Origin: Taxillus chinensis
Lineage: Eukaryota > Streptophyta > Magnoliopsida > Santalales > Loranthaceae
NCBI GenBank assembly: GCA_023512835.1
Contig: CM042088.1
Location: 30,901,164-30,965,163 of the forward strand
DNA: 64,000 bases
Direction of reading: 5' to 3'
The notes under the pieces are model-generated. The model saw nothing but the letters and a program-made list of their open reading frames with translations, had not been told where the DNA came from and searched no databases. Both the position numbers and the translations under genes were made by a program. This document shows, piece after piece, positions 44,689 to 55,493 of this stretch (positions within the stretch are counted from its first letter, which is position 1; each line of letters opens with the position of its first letter).

Positions 44689-47254
44689 TGTAACGCCCCC
44701 AAATCTGGACTTCCAGACCGGGTGCGTTGGACAAATAAGATATTACAATTATAATGAATAGTAATCTATTACTCAACATAAATTCGATGGTTTATTTATT
44801 ACATCAAGACTCATCACAAGATCTTTAAGGTTTAGCGTTTAGAGACTAGGTGTTGATAACCCATTATAGTTTACATGACATATAAATACTACATGCATAA
44901 TCTTCTTATGATTTTATTCCAAGCATTCTGGACACCATTATCCTAGCATCCTTGCTTTCTCCTAGTTCCCTGGGGTTGGAAGAAAACATAAAGGAAATGA
45001 GCTCAAATAGCCCAGTAAGGTTAAAAGTAACGAATAATATATGGAGAATAATCAGCTCATGAAAGAATAAGAATATCTACTCATCTAGGTTCACCACCTA
45101 GATGTCATGCATAACCTGTTCTCAATTGGATTGACACTCTCCAGTGATGTTCTTTACCCAATGCATTGGAGGTCTTTCTGGAACCACCCATAAACATATT
45201 GCCAAACATAAAACATATCTTCACAAAATTTCAAACAACCACATCAATGGTAAATTTCAACGTAAAGGAAGGTCTTACAATAATAGCCCCGATAAGTAAA
45301 AGGGTTATTCACCATTCAATAAATTAGATTACCAACTTTCCAAGAAGTGTCAAATAAAGTTAATTATTAAATATCGAGATAGAAATATAGAGAAGTAATA
45401 GGAAATGAATTTCCACGTCGGAGATCGTGGTAAGGAAAGGGAGAGTGGATCCTTACAATCTTTTTGTCTTCCGCGTTTATAAACCTTGAAACAAAATTTA
45501 AAAGTTAATATTTTAGTTTTAATAATAATAGTATATTCATAAGTAATATATTGAGAGACATATATAAGTATATTATGGTGGAAAAACTTTTCATGATAAT
45601 AATAATAATCTATACGTATACATATACATATATAATATACGTATATACTATATAATATACATATATATATTGAGGGGCAAAGCCATCCATAATATATATA
45701 TGTATGAGGAGACTTAGTCTTCCATGGAATAATAATAATCTATATATACACATATACGTATCATATACATATATATATATTGAGGGGCAAAGCCATCCAT
45801 AATATATATATGTATGAGGAGGCTTAGCCTTCCATGGAATAATAATAATATATATATACACATATACATATTATTTAATAAATATACATATATATATTGA
45901 GGGGCAAGGCCATCCATAATATATATATGTATGAGGAGGATTAGCCTTCCATGAACATGATTAATATATGCTTGAAATATTTACCTTTTGGAACTTCCAA
46001 CGGGTGAGAGGAAGATTGAGAGAAGACAAGGCTTGGAGGACTATTGGGGTGTTAATAGAACTTTTTGGAGAGTATTTGGAGGAGAGTTTTGTGGCTTATT
46101 TGAGTGGAAAGAATGCTTGAGAAGGGAAGTGAGGCATGCTATTTATAGGTAAGGTGGTAGGTGTAATAGTGTGAAAAATAGTGTACGAATTTGACTTTGT
46201 CATTAAATTAAATTATTTAAAATATATATAATACTTTATTTTCCTCATATTATCTCTTATTAAAAACGTGGTTATCTCCTCCTACCATTTAAAAATGTTT
46301 TAAGACTTTTAAACCTAGAAGGTTCCTTTGGCATCAAAAGTCCACATTGGTGTACTCCCTACTAATTCAATTATAACGTTTTTAATTTTATAGTTTTTGA
46401 CAAACGGCCAATTGTATTGCATTACTAACTCAAATATCTACAAATGGGTATCAATTTTATAATTTTTTCATGTGTATAACAAAAGTTATTGAATTTTAAA
46501 GTCATACTAAAATGTTTACCCGTTCATACTGAACCTATGTGTAGTATTTTTAACTTCTGGAATTGATTGGCTTCATATTAAATTCTGAAATTTTTACACG
46601 TTTTAGCTAAGTCATAAATGAACAAGCGGGCTTTGGTTTTATGTCAATTGGATCTGTATAACTCAAGTTATGAATTTTTGAATGGGACCTCCAGAATCTG
46701 CCTCATTCAAATTTTTGGGCCTTACCTATGTTTTATACTTTTGGTAAAGTTAAGGCTTGTAATACTTACTTACCCATAGTAATTTGGTCTAAGAAACTAA
46801 ATGACATAATATATAGCATCTAAACTTTTTATGACGTATAAGAAATTATTTTATTTTATTTTTTATAAAGTATTTAATATTAACGCGGATAAAATAATAT
46901 TATTACGTAATCAATAAACAATAAAGTAAGATAACATTATATTCCATGACTTCTTACTTTATAACCCTATAAAGTATAATATTATAAAACATTATTACAT
47001 ACTCATACCTATTTATGACAATTCAAACGGATACTATTCATAACGATTAGTTACTTATTCCAACGGTTAGTTATTATTCTAACTGCTAGTTACTATTCTA
47101 ACGGCTACTTACTAGTCACATGCTACTTAAATGACTATATTGAGTACTTATTTTTATTGTGATAATATCTAAAATATTCTTTCTAACTATTTTTAGTAAT
47201 GATATTATTATTATTACTATTCAAGGAAGAGCTTAAATTTTTGCGGGTCTTACA
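44689..47254 (-). repeat. Tekay-like element 3' LTR
   Basis: On the minus strand it begins TGTAAGACCCGC after the polypurine tract and ends GATTTGGGGGCGTTACA. A minus-strand TATA box (CCTATAAATAGC) lies at 46138-46149. A three-copy satellite-like repeat is at 45666-45960. A TGGGC-7 nt-GCTCA hairpin lies at 44998-45014. AAGAT (44684-44688) would be one copy of the target duplication; the other is outside the window. Confidence 0.85.
45666..45960. repeat. Tandem repeat inside the Tekay-like LTR, unit about 111-116 bp
   Basis: Three copies start with TGAGGGGCAARGCCATCC near 45670, 45781 and 45897. Each contains a TATATATGTATGAGGAG block and AGGCTTAGCCTTCCATGGAA, joined by TA/CA-rich linkers. 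AGGCTTAGCCT is an exact small palindrome. The short frames across it are artefacts of the repeat. Confidence 0.9.
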
Positions 47255-47290
47255 TTATACCCCACTTAAAAGAATTTCGTCCTCGAAATT
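47255..47290 (-). promoter_or_regulatory. Tekay-like element polypurine tract and upstream hairpin
   Basis: The minus strand reads AATTTCG-AGGA-CGAAATT (47290-47273, perfect 7-bp stem), then TCTTTTAAGTGGGGTATAA up to the LTR. The hairpin has the same AGGA loop as the nested chromovirus but different stem bases that still pair. Confidence 0.75.
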
Positions 47291-47300
47291 ATCGCGTACC

Positions 47301-48402
47301 TTAATCATGGAAAAGTTTAGGATATTTTTGCCTCATCGTTTCTTCATGCTCCCACGTTGCCTCCTCGGTGATTTGATTCCTCCATAACACTTTCACGAGT
47401 GGAATTCTTTTCGTACGTAACACTTGTTCCTTGCGGTCAAGGATTTGCACCGAATGTTCTTCGTAGGTCAAGTCAACATCGAGTTGGACAGGCTCTTCTG
47501 TTAAAACATGTGATGGATCTGGTATGTACTTTCATAGGAGAGACACATGGAACACATTGTGCACGTGTTCCAAATGTGGTGGTAGGGCTAGGCGATATGC
47601 TGTTGCTCCAATCTTTTCTACTATGTCAAATGGTCCAATGTATCGGGGGCTTAACTTTCCTTTCTTTCCAAATCGCATGACTCCTTTCCATGGTGAAACC
47701 TTTAGAAATACATGATTGCCTACTTCAAACTCCAAGTCCTTTCATCGGTGGTCCGCATAACTCTTCTGCCTGCTTTGAGCAGCTCGCATATGGTGCTGAA
47801 TTAGACGCACCTTTTCTGTTGTTTCTTGCACCAAATCGGGGGCAAGTAATTTGCTTTCTCCTACCTCATCCCAACATGTTGGTGTTCGACACCTTTTCCC
47901 ATAAAGAGCTTCATATGGTGTCATTTGTATACTTGCGTGATAGCTATTATTGTAGGAGAACTCCACCAAGGGAAGGTGTTTCTCCCAATCTCCTTGAAAG
48001 TCAATAGCACAAGCTCTAAGCATGTCCTCCAAAGTTTGGATTGTCCTCTCTGATTGCCCATCTGTTTGAGGGTGGAAGGCAGTACTAAACTTCAGTTCAG
48101 TACTTAAGGCATGTTGAAGGCTCCTCGAAAACTTAGATGTGAATCTTGGATCACGATCGGAGACGATTGATAATGGCACTCCATGCAATCGAATGACTTC
48201 CTTGATGTATAGTTTGGCTAATTGATCCAACGAGAAATCGTCGCGGATAGGGATAAAGTGAGACGTTTTTGTCAAGCGATCCACTACGACCCAAATCGCA
48301 TTGTGTCCTTTTGATGTTCTGGGCAGACCCGTGACAAAATCCATAGTTACATTTTCCCACTTCCATTCGGGTATTGGAAGTGATTGCAATACTCCACTTG
48401 GT
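47301..48402 (-). pseudogene. Tekay-like integrase C-terminal part and chromodomain
   Basis: It continues the integrase after the Sirevirus insertion: ENVTMDFVTGLPRTSKGHNA (first catalytic Asp), IWVVVDRLTKTSHF, LHGVPLSIVSDRDPRF (second Asp), a [20 protein letters not shown] stretch (catalytic Glu) and FSYNNSYHASIQMTPYEALY. Then come [16 protein letters not shown] and [16 protein letters not shown] (GPY/F). The C terminus is a chromodomain with a SVQILDRKEQ and LRTKRIPLVKVLW core and EEATWE, ending LFHD at the stop at 47301-47303. Two in-frame TGA codons (before KDLEFEVG near 47739 and after HVSLL near 47534) replace CGA, which fits C-to-T change at CpG. Confidence 0.9.
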
Positions 48403-48663
48403 TGTTGGATCAAACCCAAAATTTGGATAATGCTAATAAAGCCTTATGTAATTTGATCTGAGATCTTTTGTGTTTATTTGATCATTGCAGAAGATATGTT
48501 ACTAATCCAGAGATGCACTCGTGAGAGCAAAGCTAAGGACAGGATACATAATCCAGATCCGGACAAGAGTGAGTGTCGTCAAACACTTGGTAAATAACCA
48601 AGTAACAAATACATACGGAATAAGGAACATTCCTATGGACTAAGAACTTAAAGGATAAGTGCA

Positions 48664-49090
48664 GAGTAAGGAATCCAGATGCGGAGTAAGGAATCCGGAT
48701 GTATTACTCGCCCGGAGTAAGGAACCTACATACGGAGTAAGGAAATTACACACGGAGTAAGGAACCTACATACGGAGTAAGGAAATTACATACGGAGTAA
48801 GGAAATTACATACGGAGTAAGGAACCTACATACGGAGTAAGGAAATTACATACGGAGTAAGGAAATTACATACGGAGTAAGGAACTTACATGTGGAGTAA
48901 GAAAGCGCTGACACGGAATAAGTTATCAGACTTTTCAAGACTCGCCCGGAGTAAGGAACTTACATACGGAGTAAGGAACTTACATACGGAGTAAGGAACT
49001 TACATACAGAATAAGGAACTTACATGCGGAGTAAGGAAGCGCTGACACTGACTAAGGATTCCAGTACTAAATAGATACGGAGTAAGCAAC
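48664..49090. repeat. 20-bp tandem array in Sirevirus LTR
   Basis: Repeated GGAGTAAGGAAATTACATAC and GGAGTAAGGAACCTACATAC units, with GGAGTAAGGAACTTACATRC units at the end; at least a dozen in total. Two longer interruptions carry GCGCTGACACGG and ACTCGCCCGGAGTAAGG. Units with CTTAC can form a small GTAAG-GAA-CTTAC stem. The same array occurs in all four Sirevirus LTRs with different unit numbers. Confidence 0.92.
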
Positions 49091-49397
49091 CACTGACACG
49101 GAGTAAGGTTCCGAGCTTCATTAGCTACGGAGTGAGGATAATTACACCGGACCAAGAAGACACTGCTCCAACTAAACCGCATTTAAAGTTATCAGCTCTT
49201 GGTGTCCCGATGTAAGACGAATGTATTGAGAACATGAAGAATCTTACACGTGGATCATCCGGATATGTGGACACAACCTTAATTGTATCTCGGAACTCAC
49301 AAAGACACTTATACTCTTCAAATCCAAGATCTTGAGCTCCACAATCCGCAGCAGTCAAGGCAGAGAGATTACCGAGGGATAGTTAGTGCGGAACGCA

Positions 49398-49449
49398 TTC
49401 CGGAACTACAAGTTCCAAGGTTGTCTCTTAGGAATGTTTTGTATAAATA
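49398..49449 (+). promoter_or_regulatory. Sirevirus core promoter: HSE-like cluster and TATA box
   Basis: TTC-N2-GAA-N7-TTC (49398-49415) fits a gap-type heat-shock element, preceded by another GAA at 49391. TATAAATA follows 27 bp downstream. The arrangement is present in all four LTRs (20364-20381, 41042-41059, 49398-49415 and 61044-61061). Function is inferred only. Confidence 0.5.
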
Positions 49450-49756
49450 TTCATACTTATACTTTATGTAAAAAAATAGACATAGATATAGAGAAGTGTA
49501 AGAAGCTTTATCATCTTAAGAGATAGAACTTGGCTAGCGTGTGAGTTCATTTTGTAAATAGAGTGTAAGAGAGTTTTGCTTCTATTTTGTTGTATTCATC
49601 TTGTGATAATAAAACAAAATACTTCCACTATCTGGTTATCTTCCGCAGTGATTCTATCACTTAAACTAGATAAGTGTTTGTGTCTTGAGAGAAAAGAAAG
49701 AGTTCGAATAAGAGCCTATTCACCCCCCCCCCTTTAGGCTCCAAGGGACCATCAAG

Positions 49757-49768
49757 TGGTATCAGAGC
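49757..49768 (+). promoter_or_regulatory. Sirevirus copy 2 primer binding site
   Basis: TGGTATCAGAGC, a perfect match to the initiator tRNA-Met complement, two bases after the LTR. Confidence 0.95.
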
Positions 49769-49816
49769 AAGTTCTACTTTGTTCTAAGTAGAGATCCCAC
49801 TCTTTCAATCTCAGAA

Positions 49817-51850
49817 ATGGACGAAGAAAGCAGTATGCTATTCAACACTCGCCTTAACTCCGGAGGTGCACAGGAGCCCGTCCCGAATCGAAGCAGTAGT
49901 GAAAATGTCGACCCACCTCAACCTGCTGCTGCAGCTGCTTCTCAACCACGGAGTTCTGGTTTTACTTTAACGAAACCGCCCAAATTCACACCTGAGCTTT
50001 TCTCCCAGTGGAAAGCTCGCATGAAGATGTTTATGGTATGTCATGATCATCTTATGTGGCCATGTTTTCATCAGGAGATTCCAATTCCGATGACTATCGG
50101 AGAACATGGAGTTAGGAGGCCAAAGACAGATGCTGAACTTACCAACGATGAAAGAGCCTGGCAGTGCGCTAGTGAAAAGGCTCTGGCTTATGTTACATCT
50201 TCTTTGGATTCCGAGGCTTTCACAGACGTCCAGGGCTGCACAACAGCAAAAGCTCTTTGGGACAAACTGACAATCCTCTATGAGGGGAGTCGGTCCCCAG
50301 ATGCAGAATGTGATCTGCACTCTCGAACGTGAACTTTGAGAGTTTTAATCATAAACCGGGCGAATCACTTGAAAGCATCTATCGGAGATTCGGCAAGCTC
50401 ATTCTTGAACCGAAGACCGTCAATGAGCATTATTCTCAATCCCAGATCAATGACAAGTTCTTTCGCTCCTTGCCGGATCGCTACTACTCCAAACAACTCC
50501 AGATGCGATCGGACAAAAACTGGCGCGATATGTTCCCCTTGAAGAACGTATGGAGAGCTGCGGACTCATGAAGTCAGGTTTAAGTACTCTGACAGAGATG
50601 AGAAAATAGCTCGGAAAGAAAAGGGGGTAGCTCTCAAAGCTATAGAATGTCTAAACATACTGAGGAATAATGATACGGACGTATCCGACAATTCGATTCG
50701 ACGAGGAGGAGGAGATAGCCCTTCTTGTCAAATCCTTTGAGCGATTCCTACGGAAAAGCAAAAAGGGATCGAAGACGCTCATCATCATCGTTCCAACGAA
50801 GGAGCGACCGGAGTCCGGTTCCCAGGAATGTTTCAACCGTGGGAAAACCGGTCACTGGGCCAAGGAATGCGGGTCCAAAACAAAGGTGGCCGAGAAAAGT
50901 GACAAGGTAACTCCTCACCGCTCCACCTCAGATAACAGCAAGAGCAATAGGAAGGCGCTCGTGACAAAATACATGAGTGGCTCGGAAGAAGAGGAGGAAT
51001 CCTCGGATGATGAGCCGACCACTAAGCCGAACGTCTGCCTCATGGCAAATACGAGGTACCTTCTATCTCTGAGCTCCTGAGTAAATTAGAATCTCTTACT
51101 ACTGCATGTGATCATGAAAAGAATGAGAGACTAATAATTACTCAAATGTACAAAGATATGGAAAGTCGGAATAAACGTCTTGAATTTACTATTAATAGAC
51201 TCGAAAAGGACGTCACCGACTTCGAGGAAAAGAAGCTTGGTATCATGATCTAAGAGCTGAAAATCATTTGTTAAATACCAATCTCTCAGGCCTAAAAGTT
51301 ATAGTAAAAAGACTCGAAAATGAACTGGAACAGGAAAAGGAAATAAATCGTAAGTGGCTAAAATCCGGGGAAATAGCCTCTACCTTTAGGACTGACCTTG
51401 ACGATATCCGAGTCAAACCTGGCCTAGGTTCCGAATCATCAACTTCCATAGCTCAAGCTACTGAGTGTCCTCCGGATTTCACTCCTAAACTAACCAACTT
51501 ATATCCTGTTAGTACATCTAAACCGTTAGATGGTTTCATTTCAGGTGGCACCATAGTTTATGATCGTGGAGCGAGGTCATCTCGCTCTTCCCGAACCAGT
51601 AGCACCCGTAACTAAAGATGAAGGGAAGGCTGCTGCAGTTAAAGCCAAAACTGTAGCACCCAAAAAGAAAGACAAGGCTAAGGCTGACGCATTTAGGCCC
51701 GAGAGCGCATCACCCAAACGCAATGGATTAGGCCGTAGGGAACAGAGTAGAAAATCTGTAAAATCTAAGAGACCTGTATCCCCTGTTTGTACTTCACATT
51801 ATAGTGTCTGTTCCATCTGTAGGGAAATGGGTCATTATCACTATGAATGT
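49817..51850 (+). pseudogene. Sirevirus gag region, copy 2
   Basis: The start ATG at 49817 gives MDEESSMLFNTRLNSG, 62 bp after the LTR. A first frame of 171 codons carries KFTPELFSQWKARMKMFMVC and the DUF-type copia gag core to a frame break near 50325. The next frame has SLESIYRRFGKLI and FFRSLPDRYYSKQLQ. The first knuckle (about 50826-50868) reads CFNRGKTGHWAKEC, with the second Cys changed to Arg by CTG to CCG. An acidic stretch and a coiled coil (about 51140-51360) follow. A second CCHC box, CSICREMGHYHYEC, lies at 51809-51850. Gag would form particles and package RNA. The knuckle change would likely weaken zinc binding if real. Confidence 0.85.
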
Positions 51851-53654
51851 TGGAGTCTATCTGATAGCTGGCTTTGTAATCAATTTCAATCCAATAAAGA
51901 TCAGTTTTATAAAAGGGGTTCTTCGAGCAAAACAAAATCTAAATCTAAAAGGAGTGTCTCTCCCAAGAAAACCCAAATAAAAGAAGCAATGAAACTAACA
52001 AGTTAATGTCAACTTGGAAAGCTAAAAGTCCTAACAAAATCAAATCCGTAAATGTTGACAATCTTGCTGCTCTCTCTAACCGCCCGAAACAAGTTTGGGC
52101 ACCAAAAGTGTAAACTCTTGTCTTGCGAGAGCATCTCTGGAATGCATTGCCGGATCACTTGAAGTTAAAGATCAATCAAAGCAAGTGGATCCTTGATAGT
52201 GGATGCTCCGGACATATGACGGGTGATCGGACTCGCTTGTAGAAGTTAATGATAAACAAGGTCCATCCGTTTCATATGGCGACAACAAAGAAAGGTAAGA
52301 CTGTCGGGTATGGCACTTTAACTAACGGCTGTGTATCAATCACTAAAGTTGCACTAGTCGAAGGTTTAAAGCATAATTTGCTAAGTGTCGATAAACTATG
52401 TGACAAAGGATTTCCTGTTTCCTTTTTGTCCAACACCTGTACGAAGAAGAGAAAACTTATCCAGGAGATGTTAAGTTATCCGGATTAAGAGATGGGGACA
52501 TATACTCGGTGGTTTTAAGAAATAATTCTTCGACCCTGTATGCTTCCTCACGAAAGCAACAGATGAAGATAGTTGGTTATGGCACAAGCGATGCGCACAT
52601 TTAAACTTCAAGACTTTGTCTAAATTAGCGTCACTTGATCTTGTCACCTGGTCTACCCAAACTCAAGTTCTCCAGGACACTCTCTATCGAGAATGCCAAC
52701 TTGGTAAACAGACCAAACACAGCTTTAAGAGCAAATCGGTTAACCCAATAATTGCTCCTCTACAACTTCTTCATATGGACCTATGTCGTCCTATATCTCG
52801 TTTCATCACTTGTCTGGGCGAGATATACCCTTGTGGTTATCGATGATTTCACCAGGATACACATGGGTGATGTTCCTGAAATCAAAGGATCAAACTTTTG
52901 AACATCTTGTAGATCTCTTCAACTGGATAAGCAACTCACAAGGACTGAGCATTAAATGCATCAGGAGTGATCATGGTACAGAATTTGATTTTTCAGAAAT
53001 GAGATCATATTGTTCTGAACAGGGCATACAACATGACTTCTCTGCTCCCAGAACCCCACAAAAAAATGGGGTAGCTGAGCGCAAGAATCGAACTTTAGTT
53101 GAAGCTGGTAGATCCATGTTAGCAGGGGCAACGCTTCCTCTCGGTCATGGGTGAAGCTGTGTCCACCGCCTGCTATGTTCAAACAGAACTCTAATAAATA
53201 AATCTACCATGAAAACACCCTATGAGATGTGGAGAGGACGAAAACCTTCAATTTCACATTTCGAGCTTTTGGGTGTACTTGCTATATACTGATAAATGGC
53301 AAAGAGACCCGGAATAAATTTGAACCAAAATCTGATGATGGGATCTTTGTTGGGTACTCACTTCATAGCAAAGCTTATCGGGTCTTCAATAGAAAACTTT
53401 TTAAAGTTGAAGAATCTATCTATGTGACCTTTGATGAAGCTAACCTCGTTTGGTCAAAAGTCGGTTCTTCAAATTCCAACATGCAGGTCATGGACAGCAA
53501 CGTCGATTACTCGAAGTTTATGAATATTCCTGTTACATATCCTGACCAACCACGTGGCATCAGCGAAACACAACGAAATTTTATGGATGATGCTACGGAT
53601 GACTCTGACTCCGGACTACCATTTAGCTCCGGACATACTCCTACGGATACATAA
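51851..53654 (+). pseudogene. Sirevirus pol, protease and integrase part, copy 2
   Basis: A basic SKTKSKSKRSVSPKK stretch leads to the protease signature WILDSGCSGHMTGD (Asp-Ser-Gly at 52195-52203). The pre-integrase zinc region ends with CQLGKQTKHSFK (about 52694-52730). Integrase core acidic residues lie in HMDL (52769-52780), SDHGTEF (52967 onward) and NGVAERKNR (53072-53086). The C-terminal region has CTYILINGKETRNKFEPKSD and FVGYSLHSKAYRVFN, a typical copia integrase tail. The protease frame is broken between 52236 and 52260, and a stop follows near 53150 and 53654. The order protease-integrase-RT defines Ty1/copia. Confidence 0.88.
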
Positions 53655-53876
53655 AATTCCGGAGCACCTTCAAGTCCGTCCGGACTAGTTAACACTGGAA
53701 GAAACAGTGTTGAAGAACCAACTAGTTCATCCGTACCTACGGAAACATCTACTTCGGACGAAGCTCAACCAGTCGATACAACTGGACCACCCAATCTGGA
53801 AGAGCTTCAAATTGTTCAAGATCAACCAACACATGCACAGAATTATAGATGGACCCGAAACCATCCCTCAAATCAA

Positions 53877-54860
53877 GTGATTGGTGATCCTACTGTGGGT
53901 GTAAGAACAAGAGCAGCCACCTCCAACATGAGTCTTTACTCGTGTTTTCTATCTCAAATAGAACCAAAGGTGGTAGATGAAGCTCTTCAAGATTCGAATT
54001 GGATAGAAGCCATGCAAGAAGAGCTGAATCAATTTAAGAGAAATAATGTGTGGACCTTAGTACCAAGGCCTAAGTCTCAAGAAGTCATTGGCGTTAAATG
54101 GGTGTTCCGAACAAGCTTGATACGGATGGCATAGTAATCCGAACAAAGCCAGACCGGGTAGCCAAAGGATATCGTCAAGAAGAAGGAATAGATTATGATG
54201 AAACCTTTGCTCCGGTCGCAAGACTTGAGGCAATCCGTATGTTTCTGGCGTATGCTTCATATGAAAACTTCATAGTTTATCAAATGGACGTCAAGAGCGC
54301 ATTCCTGAATGGAGACCTTCAAGAGGAGGTGTATGTTAAACAACCTCCCGGCTTCATTGAACCAAAGGCAGGACATCTTGTCTACAAACTTCAGAAAGCT
54401 CTATATGGTTTGAAGCAAGCTCCAAGAGCCTGGTACGACACACTGTCAGAATTCCTACTTGCTCATAACTTCCAAAAAAGGAAGATAGACACCACCCTCT
54501 TTCTACGAAAAGAGAAAGGACATACTCTGATCGTACAAATATACGTGGATGATATCATTTTCGGATCAACGAATCCGAAGCTTTGTGAAGAGTTTGCTAA
54601 GTTGATGACAGGCAAGTTTGAAATGAGCATGATGGGAGAACTGTCCTACTTCCTTGGAATTGAAGTCAAACAATTAAAGGAAGGAATCTTCATTAATCAG
54701 GCTAAGTACACTCGCGATCTTATTAAGAAGTTTGGTATGGAAGGTTCATCTCCCGTCAAAACTCCCATGCCTGTCAATGCCAAGTTAGATCCGGATGTGG
54801 ACGGCATATCAGTAAATGTGACTGACTACGGAGGGATGATCGGATCCTTGTCGTATCTTA
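53877..54860 (+). pseudogene. Sirevirus reverse transcriptase, copy 2
   Basis: The domain starts with EPKVVDEALQDSNWIEAMQE and runs [19 protein letters not shown], then a one-base change at about 54110. The frame from 54098 gives [60 protein letters not shown], the catalytic YVDDI (54542-54556) and [18 protein letters not shown]. Residues expected of a copia RT are all present. The single break near 54110 and another near 54860 separate it from neighbours. It copies element RNA using the tRNA primer. Confidence 0.92.
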
Positions 54861-54881
54861 CAAAGAAGTCGCCCAGACATT

Positions 54882-55493
54882 ATGTTTGCAACGTGCATTT
54901 GTGCACGATACCAGGCGAATCCCAAGGAGTCACATATGCTTCATGTAAAACGGATATTAAGGTATCTCAAAGGGATGATGAATTTGGGACTCTGGTACCC
55001 AAAGGAGTCCAACTTCACCTTATCCGGATACTTTGATGCCGACTTCGCTGGATGTCGCATCGACAGGAAAAGCACAAGCGGTACATGTCAGTTTCTTGGA
55101 AATAGATTGATCTCATGGTTTAGTAAGAAGCAGAATTCCGTATCAACCTCTACTGCTGAGGCGGAATATATAGGCTCTGAAGTTGTTCTGCGCAAGCGCT
55201 ACTTTGGATGCAAAGTCAACTTACCTGACTACGGATTTGACATGTCCTCTATTCCACTTTACTGTGACAACACTAGTGCAATTGCCATCAGCAACAATCC
55301 TGTCATGCATCCTAAGATGAAGCACATTGAGGTCAGGTATCACTTCATACGCGATCATGTTCTCAAAAAGCATATTTCACTGGAACATGTTGCCACTGAA
55401 GATCAATTAGCAGACATACTTACAAAGCCCCTACCTGATGCGAGGTTTTCTGAACTACTCTTCCGATTAGTTATGCTCGACTTCACTACATAG
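54882..55493 (+). CDS. Sirevirus RNase H domain and pol C terminus, copy 2
   Basis: One open frame of 203 codons reads [17 protein letters not shown], then [19 protein letters not shown] (first Asp), [12 protein letters not shown] (Glu), [19 protein letters not shown] (Asp), [17 protein letters not shown] and [17 protein letters not shown], then the stop at 55493. Length and motifs are those of a copia RNase H. It is the 3' part of the gag-pol chain and not an independent gene; the upstream frame break near 54860-54880 separates it from RT. It degrades the RNA strand during reverse transcription. Confidence 0.88.
   Translation: MFATCICARYQANPKESHMLHVKRILRYLKGMMNLGLWYPKESNFTLSGYFDADFAGCRIDRKSTSGTCQFLGNRLISWFSKKQNSVSTSTAEAEYIGSEVVLRKRYFGCKVNLPDYGFDMSSIPLYCDNTSAIAISNNPVMHPKMKHIEVRYHFIRDHVLKKHISLEHVATEDQLADILTKPLPDARFSELLFRLVMLDFTT

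Larger units (their letters stand above)
48403..49754 (+). repeat. Sirevirus copy 2, 5' LTR
   Basis: It starts TGTTGGATCAAACCC and ends GGGACCATCA. The U3 array of GGAGTAAGGAANYTACATAC units spans about 48664-49090. The heat-shock-like cluster is at 49398-49415 and TATAAATA at 49442-49449. The R/U5 end has a C-run followed by TTTAGGCTCC. It is longer than the LTRs of copy 1 because of extra array units. Confidence 0.95.

Noticed and set aside
45610..45917. Tyr/Ile-rich repeated frames in the LTR
   Set aside because: They are produced by the TA-rich tandem repeat of the LTR, with no conserved start or context.
47199..48007. Plus-strand frames opposite the Tekay-like integrase
   Set aside because: They are antisense shadows. 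The minus-strand frame carries all integrase motifs.
48664..49090. CRISPR-like appearance of regular 20-bp repeats
   Set aside because: The repeats are directly adjacent with no unique spacers, lie inside an LTR and are in a plant genome.
49757..49768. Possible tRNA-related gene at the TGGTATCAGAGC motifs
   Set aside because: These 12-nt motifs follow LTR ends and are primer binding sites. No cloverleaf surrounds them.
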